Part shown: positions 34,819 to 43,359 of the stretch, one piece after another
Position numbering within the stretch: position 1 is the stretch's first letter
Layout of the letters: each line of letters opens with the position of its first letter
From: Microbacterium aurugineum
GTDB lineage: Bacteria > Actinomycetota > Actinomycetes > Actinomycetales > Microbacteriaceae
DNA: 64,000 bases
Direction: 5' to 3'
Assembly: GCF_023101205.1 (NCBI RefSeq)
Contig: NZ_CP078078.1
Span: forward strand, 3,109,411 to 3,173,410
The notes under the pieces: model-generated
Seen by the model: only the letters and a program-made list of their open reading frames with translations
What the model was told of the DNA's origin: nothing
The model's database searches: none
Translations under genes and position numbers: made by a program

Positions 34819-34849
34819 ACCGTAAAACCTCAAGTACACTTGAGGTCAA
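34819..34849 (-). promoter_or_regulatory. SoxR box in a 19-base promoter spacer
   Basis: CCTCAAGT-AC-ACTTGAGG (34828-34845) is a perfect 18-base palindrome differing from the E. coli SoxR site only in the two central bases. On the minus strand TTGACC (34844-34849) and TACGGT (34819-34824) are 19 bases apart, the long spacing typical of MerR-family activated promoters. Confidence 0.93.
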
Positions 34850-34864
34850 ATCGAGGAGGCCCGG

Positions 34865-35314
34865 ATGAGCCCGCACGCACCCGACGAACCGCTGACGATC
34901 GGCGAGATGACCCGACGCACCGGAGTCGCCGCGTCCGCCCTGCACTTCTACGAGACGCTCGGGCTCATCGCGTCCACCCGCACCCCCGGCAACCAGCGCC
35001 GCTACGCCCGGCACATGCTGCGCCGCGTCTCCCTGATCACGGTCGCCAAGCGCCTCGGCATCCCGCTGTCCGACGTGCAGGCGGCCTTCGCCGACGTGCC
35101 GCTGACCGAGACCCCGAGCCACGCCGACTGGCAGCGGGCATCCCGACGTTGGAAGCGCGAACTCGAGAAGCGCCGCGAGGGCATCGAGCGCCTCGAACGC
35201 GAACTCACCGGATGCATCGGCTGCGGCTGCCTGTCGATGAAGGCCTGCGGTCTGCTCAACCCCGACGACGCGCTCGGCACCCAGGGCTCAGGCCCCCGCC
35301 GCCTGGACGCCTAG
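34865..35314 (+). CDS. soxR: Redox-sensitive transcriptional activator SoxR
   Basis: A 149-residue MerR-family regulator. LTIGEMTRRTGVAASALHFY and NQRRYARHMLRRVSLITVAK form the DNA-binding domain, a coiled coil follows, and Cys117, Cys120, Cys122 and Cys128 (CIGCGCLSMKAC) bind the [2Fe-2S] cluster whose oxidation activates transcription. GAGGAGG lies upstream of the ATG. It is divergent from the ferredoxin operon, with the SoxR box in the shared gap. Confidence 0.96.
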   Translation: MSPHAPDEPLTIGEMTRRTGVAASALHFYETLGLIASTRTPGNQRRYARHMLRRVSLITVAKRLGIPLSDVQAAFADVPLTETPSHADWQRASRRWKRELEKRREGIERLERELTGCIGCGCLSMKACGLLNPDDALGTQGSGPRRLDA

Positions 35315-35355
35315 CCCCCTCCCCCTCCTCCCCATTCCCTCCTCCCCTCTCCCCC
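35315..35355. other. Polypyrimidine tract
   Basis: Forty of 41 bases are C or T, interrupted only by one A at 35334. It starts at the soxR stop codon and runs to the arm of a long palindrome. Such tracts can form triplex DNA or serve as Rho-type unloading/loading sites; no gene is visible in it. Confidence 0.8.
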
Positions 35356-35360
35356 AGGTC

Positions 35361-35436
35361 GAGACCCCCGCTGGTCGTCGACACCCCCGTGCACAGACGT
35401 CTGTGGGAGGGGGTGCCGACGACCGGCGGGGGTCTC
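35361..35436. repeat. Long palindrome with 28-base arms, family 5 (copy 2)
   Basis: The left arm (35361-35388, beginning GAGACCCCCGCTGGTCG) pairs with 35409-35436 at 26 of 28 positions. The loop holds a perfect 12-base palindrome, ACAGACGTCTGT (35393-35404), so almost the whole element could extrude as a cruciform. The GAGACCCCCG arm resembles the element near 6.7 kb. It may terminate soxR and the GH3 gene. Confidence 0.88.
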
Positions 35437-35444
35437 GGCGAGAA

Positions 35445-35514
35445 GGAACCAGGAACCAGGAACCAGGAACCAGGAACCAGGAACCAGGAACCAGGAACCA
35501 GGAACCAGGAACTA
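35445..35514. repeat. GGAACCA heptamer array abutting the GH3 stop codon
   Basis: Nine exact GGAACCA units (35445-35507) and one variant, GGAACTA (35508-35514). The CTA of the variant is the minus-strand stop codon of the GH3 gene. A likely hypervariable locus by strand slippage. Confidence 0.95.
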
Positions 35515-37758
35515 CACGACCTCGAAGTCCGCGGCGAGGAGCACGTCGTCGCGCGAGCTGGGGCCGACCAACAGCTCGAACGCGCCGGCCTCGACCAGAC
35601 GCGTGCCCGCGGCATCCACGATCGTGCAGTCGGCGACCGGCAACTCCACACGCACGCGCGCGGACTCCCCGGGTGCGAGTTCGACCTGGCGATAGGCCTT
35701 GAGCTCCTTGTCGGTCCAACTCACGCTGGTCACGGCATCGCGCACATACACCTGCACGGTCTCGCGCACCGGCCGCGTGCCCGTGTTCGTCACCGTGACC
35801 CGGCCGACGATCGTGTCCGTCTCCTCCAGCGAGGTCGCCTCGAGCTCCAGGTCGGAGTACTCGACGGTCGTGTACGACAGTCCCTCACCGAACGCCCACG
35901 TCGGTGACTGTGTGAGGTCGGCGTACCGGTCGCCGTGCTGTCCGCGGATCTGGTTGTAGTACGTCGGCTGCTGGCCCACGTGCCGGGCGAACGAGATGGG
36001 CAGGCGGCCCGACGGCTCGACCGCGCCGGAGATGATCTCGGCGAGCGCACGCCCGCCCTGCATGCCGGGGTTCGCCGCCCAGATCACGGCGGCAGCCTTC
36101 GACGCGGATGCCGGGAGCACGAGCGGCTTGGAGGCCAGCAGCACCACGACGACGGGCTTCCCCGTCGCGATGAGCGCATCGATCAAGGCGTTCTGCCCGC
36201 CGATGAGCTCCAGCGTCGCGGTGGAACGACCCTCGCCGACGAGCTCGATCCGGTCCCCGACCACGGCCACGACGACGTCCGCATCGGCTGCCGCGGCGAC
36301 GGCCTCGGCGATCAGCTCGGCATCCGGGGCGCACGGCTGCACGACCGGTGGACGCGGCTGCTTGTCGGGGAAGAACGGTCCCTGCGGGTCTTCCTGCAGG
36401 GTGAGGATGTCCGCGCCCCGGGCGTGTGTGACCGTCCAGCCGTCGACCGCGCGCAGTCCGTCGAGCACGGTCGTGATCATCTCGCGGGGCTGACCGTCGA
36501 GCCACCCGGCTTGCCCCGATCCCCCAGCCCAGTCCCCGAGCTGCGTCTGCGCGTCGTCCGCCAGAGGACCGACCACGGCCACCCGCACCGGGGCGGCGGC
36601 GTCGAGCGGCAGGAGGCCGTCGTTCTCGAGCAGCACGATCGACCGGCGTGCCGTCTCCAGGTTCAGCTCCGCGTGCGCGGCGCTGCCGACCACCTCGTCG
36701 AGCCCCGCACCGGGCAGGCGCGGGTTCTCGAAGAGGCCGAGCTCGAACTTGAGGGTGAGGATGCGCGCGGCGGCCGCATCGAACGCGTCCTCCGGGAGCA
36801 TGCCCGCAGCGACCGCGTCCAGGGCACCTTCGTAGAACCCCGGCGTGGTCATGATCATGTCGTTTCCGGCCCGCACGGCCGCGGCGGCCGCATGCGTGAT
36901 GTCAGGCTGGATCCGCTGCTCCCACACCATCCGTCCGACGTTGTCCCAGTCCGTGATGAGGGTGCCGGTGTACCCCCACTCCCCGCGCAGGACGTCGCTG
37001 AGCAGCCAGTCGTTGGTGGTGATCGGCACCCCGTCGGTGGTCTGGTAGCCGAGCATGAAGGTGCGGCAGCCCTCGCGGGCGACGCGCTCGAACGGCGGCA
37101 GGAACCAGGAGCGGAGCTTGCGCCGCGAGATGTCGGCCTCGCTGGCATCGCGTCCGCCCTGGGTCTCGGAGTATCCGGCGAAGTGCTTGGCCGTCGCGAG
37201 GATCGCCGTCGGGTCGTCGAGCCCCTCGCCCTGGTATCCGCGCACCATCGCGGAGGCGAGTTCCCCGATCAGGAACGGATCCTCACCGAAGGTCTCGCTG
37301 ATGCGGCCCCACCGCAGGTCGCGGGCGATGCACAGCACCGGCGAGAACGTCCAGTGGATGCCGGTGATCGCGACCTCCTCGGCCGTCGCACGGGCCACGC
37401 GTTCGAGCAGATCGGGGTCCCACGTCGCCGCCATGCCGAGCTGAGTGGGATAGATCGTCGCCCCGGGCCAGAACGAGTGCCCGTGGATGCAGTCCTCGCC
37501 CACCAGCAGCGGGATGCGGAGGCGGGTCTGCGCCGTGAGCTGGTTCGCGCGCAGGATCCGCTCGGGCGAGGTGTGCAGGATCGAGCCCGCGTGGCGGCGT
37601 GCGACGTGATCGTCGAGGTCGTCGCGGGCGTCGAGCTGCAGCATCTGCCCGACCTTCTCCTCGAGCGTCATACGGCCGAGGAGGTCGGCCACACGTTCGG
37701 GGATCGAGAGCGCCGGGTCCTGGTACGGGAGCTGGGTGGTCAGAGTCTGAGAGGTCAT
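35512..37758 (-). CDS. GH3 family beta-glucosidase
   Basis: A 748-residue GH3 enzyme without signal peptide: N-terminal barrel, the (alpha/beta)6 sandwich and a C-terminal fibronectin-III-like domain (from about residue 645, VEYSDLELEATSLEE onward). LATAKHFAGYSE and the nucleophile Asp in TLITDWDNVG (near residue 272) are visible. It is the last gene of the Opp-type transporter operon; its ATG shares one base with the permease stop (TGATG). Being cytoplasmic, it should hydrolyse the beta-gluco-oligosaccharides or glycosides brought in by that transporter. The stop codon lies in a heptamer repeat. Confidence 0.93.
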   Translation of the reverse strand: MTSQTLTTQLPYQDPALSIPERVADLLGRMTLEEKVGQMLQLDARDDLDDHVARRHAGSILHTSPERILRANQLTAQTRLRIPLLVGEDCIHGHSFWPGATIYPTQLGMAATWDPDLLERVARATAEEVAITGIHWTFSPVLCIARDLRWGRISETFGEDPFLIGELASAMVRGYQGEGLDDPTAILATAKHFAGYSETQGGRDASEADISRRKLRSWFLPPFERVAREGCRTFMLGYQTTDGVPITTNDWLLSDVLRGEWGYTGTLITDWDNVGRMVWEQRIQPDITHAAAAAVRAGNDMIMTTPGFYEGALDAVAAGMLPEDAFDAAAARILTLKFELGLFENPRLPGAGLDEVVGSAAHAELNLETARRSIVLLENDGLLPLDAAAPVRVAVVGPLADDAQTQLGDWAGGSGQAGWLDGQPREMITTVLDGLRAVDGWTVTHARGADILTLQEDPQGPFFPDKQPRPPVVQPCAPDAELIAEAVAAAADADVVVAVVGDRIELVGEGRSTATLELIGGQNALIDALIATGKPVVVVLLASKPLVLPASASKAAAVIWAANPGMQGGRALAEIISGAVEPSGRLPISFARHVGQQPTYYNQIRGQHGDRYADLTQSPTWAFGEGLSYTTVEYSDLELEATSLEETDTIVGRVTVTNTGTRPVRETVQVYVRDAVTSVSWTDKELKAYRQVELAPGESARVRVELPVADCTIVDAAGTRLVEAGAFELLVGPSSRDDVLLAADFEVV

Positions 37759-38849
37759 CACGGGGTGTTCCGGGTCGAAGTCGGCGAGGGATCGGAGTTC
37801 TTCTGCGGCAGGGGCACGCTGCGGACGGCCGTGACGGCGTCGTTCACGTTCAGCCCCTTCTTCTTCATGGCTCTGGCCCGCTCACCCGCCGACCGCAGGC
37901 GCGGGTTGACGTACTCGTCGATGCCGAAGTTGATGAGCGAGAGGGCGACGCCGATGATGGCGATGCAGAGTCCGGCCGGCACGTACCACCACCACAGGCG
38001 CGGGAAGGCGCCGTTCTGCTGGGCCCAGAACAGGATGGTCCCCCAGTTCAGGTTGCTCACCGGGATCACCCCGATGAAGGCCAGCGTGGTGAGACCGAGG
38101 ATCGCGGCGGTCACGGTACCGACGAAGCTCGAAGCGATCAGGGCCATGAGGTTGGGCAGCATCTCGACCGTGATGATCCGGCGCAGAGGCTCGCCGTTGG
38201 CACGGGCGGCCTGGATGAAGTCACGGTTGCGCAGCGACATCGTCTGGGCACGGAGCACGCGCGCACCCCATGCCCAGCCCGTGATGCCGAGCACGGCGGC
38301 GATCACGATCAGCGGCGGGTTGTCGAACTGCGAGGCGATGATGATGATGAGCGGGATACCCGGGATCACCAGGAACACGTTGGTCAGCGCCGACAGCGAT
38401 TCACTCTTCCAGCCGCGCACATAGCCGGCGATCACCCCGATCGTGATCGCGATGATCGTGGCGATGAAGGCTGCGAGGAAGCCGACGACGATGACGCCGC
38501 GCGTGCCGTAGATGATCTGGCTCAGCACGTCCTCGCCCATGTGCGTCGTCCCCAGCCAGTGCTCCCACGAGGGGGGCTGCCGGAGCGCCGTGCGATCCTT
38601 CTGGGTCGGTCCGTACGGGGCGATCCACGGAGCGAGGATCGCGACGAGCACGAACACACCGAGGATGATCAGCCCGGCGATCGACTTGGGGTTGCGGAAC
38701 ATCGCGAACGCCTGACCCAGCTGCGACCAGAAGGTCTTGCGCGGTGGCGCGGCGGCCGGCCGCGTGCGCAGCGTGGCGGTCTCGGGCATGCCGGAGACGA
38801 CGGCCGACCCGTCGGGTGCGGTGCTCTCGGTGGTGGTGGGAACGGTCAT
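37758..38849 (-). CDS. ABC transporter permease, OppC/DppC type
   Basis: A 363-residue permease with the OppC-type N-terminal domain (RNPKSIAGLIILGVFVLVAI, APYGPTQKDR), the HWLGTTHMGEDVLSQIIYG signature and the cytoplasmic coupling segment FIQAARANGEPLRRIITVEM. About six membrane helices. A basic C-terminal tail (RARAMKKKG) is unusual. The ATG lies one base after the OppB stop. In Thermotoga and other organisms Opp-type systems with a linked glycosidase carry cello-, gentio- or other beta-oligosaccharides, which fits the downstream GH3 gene. Confidence 0.92.
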   Translation of the reverse strand: MTVPTTTESTAPDGSAVVSGMPETATLRTRPAAAPPRKTFWSQLGQAFAMFRNPKSIAGLIILGVFVLVAILAPWIAPYGPTQKDRTALRQPPSWEHWLGTTHMGEDVLSQIIYGTRGVIVVGFLAAFIATIIAITIGVIAGYVRGWKSESLSALTNVFLVIPGIPLIIIIASQFDNPPLIVIAAVLGITGWAWGARVLRAQTMSLRNRDFIQAARANGEPLRRIITVEMLPNLMALIASSFVGTVTAAILGLTTLAFIGVIPVSNLNWGTILFWAQQNGAFPRLWWWYVPAGLCIAIIGVALSLINFGIDEYVNPRLRSAGERARAMKKKGLNVNDAVTAVRSVPLPQKNSDPSPTSTRNTP

Positions 38850-38850
38850 G

Positions 38851-39936
38851 TCAGGACTCCATCTGGCGGGTGCGCGGATCGAGGTAGGCGTAGACGACAT
38901 CCGCGAGGATGTTGGCCACGAGCACCGACAGGGTGATCACGAGGAACACGCCCTGCATGAGGGCGAAGTCCTTGGCGTTGGTCGCATCGAGCAGGAGCTT
39001 GCCCACGCCCGGATAGCTGAAGACCATCTCCATCACGATCGTGCCGCCGACGATGAAGCCGATCGACAGCGCGAAGCTCTGGATCTGCGGCAGCACCGCG
39101 TTGCGGGCGGCATAGCCCCACAGCACGCGCTTGTTGGGCATGCCCTTGGCCTGGGCCACCGTGATGTAGTCATCGTCGAGCACCGTCAGCATCATGTTGC
39201 GCATGCCGAGCACCCATCCGCCGAGCGAGGCGACCACGATCGTCAGGGCGGGCAGTGTGCCGTGCATGATGACCTGACCGATGAAGTCGAAGCTCCACTC
39301 CGGGGATTGCCCCTTGTCGTAGGCGTGCGAGGAGGGGAACCACTTCAGGGTCGACGAGAAGATCGCGATCGCGATGAGCCCGAGCCAGAAGTAGGGGATC
39401 GTGTTGAAGAAGGTCGTCACGGGGATGATCGCGTCGAGCCTGCTGCCGCGCTTCCATCCGACGACGGCACCGGCGATCGTGCCGATCGTGAAGGAGATGA
39501 TCGTCGCGATGCCGACCAGGCCGAGCGTCCACGGCAGTGCCGACGCGAGCACCTCGGCGACCGGCCGCAGCCCGTGCAGCGTCGAGATGCCGAGGTCGCC
39601 GCGCAGCAGCATCCCCCAGTACTCGATGTACTGCTGCCAGATCGACTTGTCGGTGTCGATGCCGAGCAGGATGCGTAGTGCTTCCTCGGCCTCCGGGCTC
39701 ACGCTGCGGTTGCGCGCGAGGTAGGAGCTGACCGCGTCGCCCTTCATGAGGCGCGGCAGGAAGAAGTTGATCGTGATGGCCGCCCAGAGCGTGAACAGGT
39801 AGAAACCGGCACGCCCGGCGAAGAAGCGCCACGGGATCTTCCGGCGTCCGCGTTCCGCGACGGTCGCCGTGGTGCCGACCTCGAGAGCGTCGCGGGACGC
39901 GAGCTCGTCGTCGAGCCGGGGGAGAGCGGCGCTCAC
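38851..39936 (-). CDS. ABC transporter permease, OppB/DppB type
   Basis: A 361-residue permease. The N-terminal membrane-extracellular segment (FYLFTLWAAITINFFLPRLM, then LRILLGIDTDKSIWQQYIEY and LRGDLGIS) and the coupling segment YITVAQAKGMPNKRVLWGYA are characteristic of OppB. The start is GTG at 39934-39936, overlapping the stop of the ATPase gene (GTGA). It forms the membrane channel with the next gene product. Confidence 0.92.
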   Translation of the reverse strand: MSAALPRLDDELASRDALEVGTTATVAERGRRKIPWRFFAGRAGFYLFTLWAAITINFFLPRLMKGDAVSSYLARNRSVSPEAEEALRILLGIDTDKSIWQQYIEYWGMLLRGDLGISTLHGLRPVAEVLASALPWTLGLVGIATIISFTIGTIAGAVVGWKRGSRLDAIIPVTTFFNTIPYFWLGLIAIAIFSSTLKWFPSSHAYDKGQSPEWSFDFIGQVIMHGTLPALTIVVASLGGWVLGMRNMMLTVLDDDYITVAQAKGMPNKRVLWGYAARNAVLPQIQSFALSIGFIVGGTIVMEMVFSYPGVGKLLLDATNAKDFALMQGVFLVITLSVLVANILADVVYAYLDPRTRQMES

Positions 39937-40733
39937 AGCGCACCTCCCATCGAGGTCGCGAAGTGCTTGTCCGGGTCGGGCGACGCGGCGCGCAGCTCCC
40001 GCGTGTACGGATCCTGCGGGTTGAGGATCACCTCGTCAGCGGCGCCGTACTCCACGACCCGGCCCTGATTGAGGACCATGATCTCGTCGCTGAAGTGACG
40101 GGCGGTGGCGAGGTCATGGGTGATGTAGAGCACGCCGAGCCCCTCCTCACGTTGCAGGTCGGCGAGCAGGTTCAGCACACCGAGGCGGATCGAGACGTCG
40201 AGCATCGACACGGGCTCGTCGGCGACGAGGAGCGAAGGGCGAGACGCGAGGGCACGGGCGATGGCCACCCGCTGTCGCTGTCCGCCGGAGAGCTCGTGCG
40301 GACGCCGGTCGATCACGGTGTCCGGGTCGAGCCGGACCCTGTTGAGCAGACGGCGCACCTCGGCCTCGGTCTCCCCCTTGGGCACCACGTCATCGAGGCG
40401 GATCGGCCGCTCCAGGTGGTAACGGATCGAGTGGTACGGGTTGAGGGAGGCGAACGGGTCCTGGAACACCATGCGCAACTGCTGCCGGTACTTCCGCAGC
40501 CCCTTGCCGCGGCGCGGGATCGGCACACCATCGAGCAGCACCTGTCCACTGGTCGGGGTCTCGAGCTGGGTGAGGATCTTCGCGATCGTGGACTTGCCGC
40601 TGCCGGACTGACCGACCAGGCCGATCGTCTGCCCGGAGGTCAGCGTGAAGCTCACATCGTCGAGCGCTTTGAGCTGGCCGGCACCGCGGACGTTGTACGT
40701 CTTCGTGATGTTCCGGAATTCGAGGGTGGTCAT
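39933..40733 (-). CDS. ABC transporter ATP-binding protein, OppF/DppF type
   Basis: A 266-residue ATPase: Walker A GLVGQSGSGKSTIA (about residues 38-51), Q-loop VFQDPFASLNPYHSI, signature HELSGGQRQRVAIARAL, Walker B SLLVADEPVSMLD and H-loop YITHDLA. The C-terminal DPYTRELRAASPDPD segment is the Opp-family extension, although the Cys-rich iron-sulfur motif of some OppF/DppF proteins is absent. It overlaps neighbours on both sides, so it is stoichiometrically coupled to the other ATPase and OppB. Confidence 0.93.
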   Translation of the reverse strand: MTTLEFRNITKTYNVRGAGQLKALDDVSFTLTSGQTIGLVGQSGSGKSTIAKILTQLETPTSGQVLLDGVPIPRRGKGLRKYRQQLRMVFQDPFASLNPYHSIRYHLERPIRLDDVVPKGETEAEVRRLLNRVRLDPDTVIDRRPHELSGGQRQRVAIARALASRPSLLVADEPVSMLDVSIRLGVLNLLADLQREEGLGVLYITHDLATARHFSDEIMVLNQGRVVEYGAADEVILNPQDPYTRELRAASPDPDKHFATSMGGAL

Positions 40734-41554
40734 CGCACCAGCACCCCTCTCTCCCCGGTCAGCCGGGGGAACGACGACAGCAGTGTCTTCGTGTAGTCGT
40801 GCTCGGGCCGCGTCCAGATGCGCTCGGCGGTGGCGAGCTCGATGATCTCGCCCTCCCGCATGATCGCGATCCGGTCGCTGATCTCCAGGAGGAGGGGGAG
40901 GTCGTGGGTGATGAAGATCACCGAGAAGCCGAACTCGTGCCGCAGCTGCGAGATCTGCGTGAGGATCTCGCGCTGCACCAGCACATCGAGGGCGGTGGTC
41001 GGCTCGTCCATGACCATCAGCTGCGGGCGCAGCGCGAGGGCCATCGCGATCATGACGCGCTGGCGCATGCCGCCGGAGAGCTCATGGGGGAAGGAGCGGA
41101 TGCGCTGGCGCCCGACCTTGACGATCTCGAGCAGTTCCTCGGCCTCGGCATGCCGCTGCCGGCGGTTCATGTCGGGGCGATGGATCTCGAAGACGTCTTC
41201 CAGCTGCGAGCCGATCGTCGCGACCGGGTTCAGGGCGTTCATCGCGCCCTGGAACACCATCGAGACCTTGTCCCAACGGAACCGCTGCATCGCGTCCACG
41301 TCGAGCGCGTCGATGTCGATGTCGACGCCGGTCGCATCGTGGAAGGTCACACTGCCGCCGGTGATCACGGCCGGCGCACGCAACAGGCGCTGGACTCCGT
41401 AGGCGAGCGTGGTCTTGCCGCACCCGCTCTCACCGGCGAGACCGAGGATCTCGCCGCGCTGCAGTTCGAGGTTCACGTTCTTCACCGCCTCGACGGGCGG
41501 ATCGACGTCGTACACGACCGAGAAGTCGCGCACGCTGAGGAGAGGGTCTGGCAT
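40730..41554 (-). CDS. ABC transporter ATP-binding protein, OppD/DppD type
   Basis: A 274-residue ATPase: Walker A GLAGESGCGKTTLAYGV, Q-loop VFQGAMNALNPVATIGSQL, signature HELSGGMRQRVMIAMAL, Walker B QLMVMDEPTTALD and H-loop FITHDLPLLLEI. The C-terminal IWTRPEHDYTKTLLSSFP is the oligopeptide-transporter extension. It is the first gene after a strong intercistronic hairpin that separates it from the binding-protein gene. Confidence 0.93.
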   Translation of the reverse strand: MPDPLLSVRDFSVVYDVDPPVEAVKNVNLELQRGEILGLAGESGCGKTTLAYGVQRLLRAPAVITGGSVTFHDATGVDIDIDALDVDAMQRFRWDKVSMVFQGAMNALNPVATIGSQLEDVFEIHRPDMNRRQRHAEAEELLEIVKVGRQRIRSFPHELSGGMRQRVMIAMALALRPQLMVMDEPTTALDVLVQREILTQISQLRHEFGFSVIFITHDLPLLLEISDRIAIMREGEIIELATAERIWTRPEHDYTKTLLSSFPRLTGERGVLVR

Positions 41555-41579
41555 GGTGATGTCTTTCGTCGGCGGAGAA

Positions 41580-41611
41580 GGGGAGCCCGGGGTCGTTCAC
41601 CCGGGCTCCCC
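41580..41611. terminator. Intercistronic 12-base-pair hairpin in the Opp operon
   Basis: GGGGAGCCCGGG (41580-41591) and CCCGGGCTCCCC (41600-41611) pair perfectly around an 8-base loop, nine bases beyond the binding-protein stop codon. No U-run follows. It probably acts as a partial terminator or RNA-stability block that lets the binding protein be made in excess of membrane subunits. Confidence 0.8.
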
Positions 41612-41620
41612 ACCCGGTGC

Positions 41621-43288
41621 TTACTCGGCGGGCTTCAGCTTCGTGAGGATCTGCACGATGTTCTGCTGCGTCGGGTCGGCCGACGCATACGGGTCCTCCT
41701 CCGAGGGCCATCCGACGTAGTTGCGGGTGTTGAACTCGCCCAGCAGCGGGTGCGCCCCCAGCGGGATGGCCGGCACCTGCTCAGCGAAGATCGTCTGCAA
41801 CGTGTCGAGTGCCGCGGTGCGCTCCTCATCCGACGACGCGTTCGCGTAGGAGTTCAGGGCAGCCGTCGCCTCCGGGTCGTCGAAGCGACCGAAGTTGAAG
41901 CCGGCCTTGCCGTCCGAGATCCAGCGCGGGTCCATCGTCGAGGTGTAGAGGCCGTAGGCGGTCCCGCTGTCCTCGAGCCAGTGGATGATCGCGGAGAACG
42001 TGCCGTTGTCGCGAGGATCGGCCCAGCCGCCCCAGTCGGGCATGTCGATCTTGACCTCGGCGCCGATGGCCTCGGTCACGTCTTCGGCGATGAGCTCCTG
42101 CGCGGTGTTCCAGTCGCTCCAACCCGAGGGGACCGACAGCGTGAACGACACGGGGGCGCCGTCGGGGTCGATCAGCGCGTCGTCCTTCCACGTGTAGCCG
42201 GCGGTCTCGAGCAGGTCGCGGGCCTTCTCTGCATCGACCGAGTAGTCCACGTCCGCGAATTCGGGCTGGATCTCGTCTTCGAGGATCGACGAGAGGCCGG
42301 TGACCGACCACACGGCCTCGCTGGCACCCTCGCGGGCGATGTCGACGTAGGCATCACGGTCGATCACCCAGGCGAGCGCCTGGCGGAAGGCCGGGTCGTC
42401 GAACGGCTTCTGCTGCAGGTTCATGAACAGCGTCGCCGAACCGGTGGTGGGAGCCGCCCAGAACTTGTTGTGCTCGGGGTCGACCGACAGGAACTGCTCC
42501 TCGATCTGCGGGATGAACGCCTGCGCCCAGTCGGCGTCGCCGTTGGCGAGAGCGGTGGTCAGCGCCGTGTTGTCGCCGTAGGAGACGTAGTGCAGCTCGG
42601 GCACCGAGAGCTCGCCACCCCAGTAGTCGTCGCGGGCGTCGAGGGTGACCGACTCGGTCGACCAGTTCGAGAGGACGTAGGGTCCGGTACCCACCAGGTC
42701 GTCGCCCTTGACGGGGTCGGTGGCCGGGTCGTCGAGGTTCTCCCAGATGTGCTTCGGCACGATCGGCACGTGCAGGGCGCGGGCCTGGTTGACGTACTTC
42801 GACGCGGCGAAGGTCAGCACGACCTTGTCGCCGTCGACGGCAGCGCTGTCGAGCTGGAGGCCCGCGGTGTCGAGGGCGGGGGTGGAGGCGAGCTCGTAGG
42901 AGTAGACGATGTCGTCGGCAGTGAAGGGCTCGCCGTCGCTCCAGGTGACGTCGGCGCGGGGAACGACCGTGAGCTGCGTGTAGTCGTCGTTCCACTCGAT
43001 GCTCTCGGCGAGCCACGGGGTGACCCCGCGGTCGCCGGTCTGGTTTACGAGGGCGAGGGTCTCGAAGATCACCTTGCCGTAGCCGTACTTCGAGGCGGAG
43101 GAGTCGCCGACGTAGGGGTTGTTCGATTCGGTGGTGATCGCGCCGTCGGGCTTCGCGATCGTGAGCGAGGCGGAACCGGCACCGCTGCCGGACTCGTCGC
43201 CCCCTCCTCCTGCGGAGCATCCGGCGAGGGCCGAGATACCGAGGGCGGTGATCGCGGTCGCCGCGATCAGAGATTTCCTGAGCTTCAT
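41621..43288 (-). CDS. ABC transporter substrate-binding lipoprotein, SBP family 5
   Basis: A 555-residue oligopeptide-type binding protein with lipobox ISALAGC and a Gly/Ser linker, anchored outside the membrane. TPWLAESIEWNDDYTQLTVV, VTWSDGEPFTADDIVYSYEL and VGTGPYVLSNW are family 5 signatures. It heads an operon ending in a GH3 beta-glucosidase. Family 5 proteins linked to beta-glycosidases bind cello- and gluco-oligosaccharides in thermophiles, so the ligand may be a beta-glucan oligosaccharide rather than a peptide (inference). Confidence 0.92.
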   Translation of the reverse strand: MKLRKSLIAATAITALGISALAGCSAGGGGDESGSGAGSASLTIAKPDGAITTESNNPYVGDSSASKYGYGKVIFETLALVNQTGDRGVTPWLAESIEWNDDYTQLTVVPRADVTWSDGEPFTADDIVYSYELASTPALDTAGLQLDSAAVDGDKVVLTFAASKYVNQARALHVPIVPKHIWENLDDPATDPVKGDDLVGTGPYVLSNWSTESVTLDARDDYWGGELSVPELHYVSYGDNTALTTALANGDADWAQAFIPQIEEQFLSVDPEHNKFWAAPTTGSATLFMNLQQKPFDDPAFRQALAWVIDRDAYVDIAREGASEAVWSVTGLSSILEDEIQPEFADVDYSVDAEKARDLLETAGYTWKDDALIDPDGAPVSFTLSVPSGWSDWNTAQELIAEDVTEAIGAEVKIDMPDWGGWADPRDNGTFSAIIHWLEDSGTAYGLYTSTMDPRWISDGKAGFNFGRFDDPEATAALNSYANASSDEERTAALDTLQTIFAEQVPAIPLGAHPLLGEFNTRNYVGWPSEEDPYASADPTQQNIVQILTKLKPAE

Positions 43289-43359
43289 TGCTTCTCCTTG
43301 GGCACGGTCTTTGTGCTGCGGCACCGGCGGAGGCTGCTGCGCCGGTCTGGTGTGATTCG

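Noticed and set aside
35445..35514. CRISPR array
   Set aside because: Seven-base units without spacers are a simple tandem repeat; no cas genes are present.
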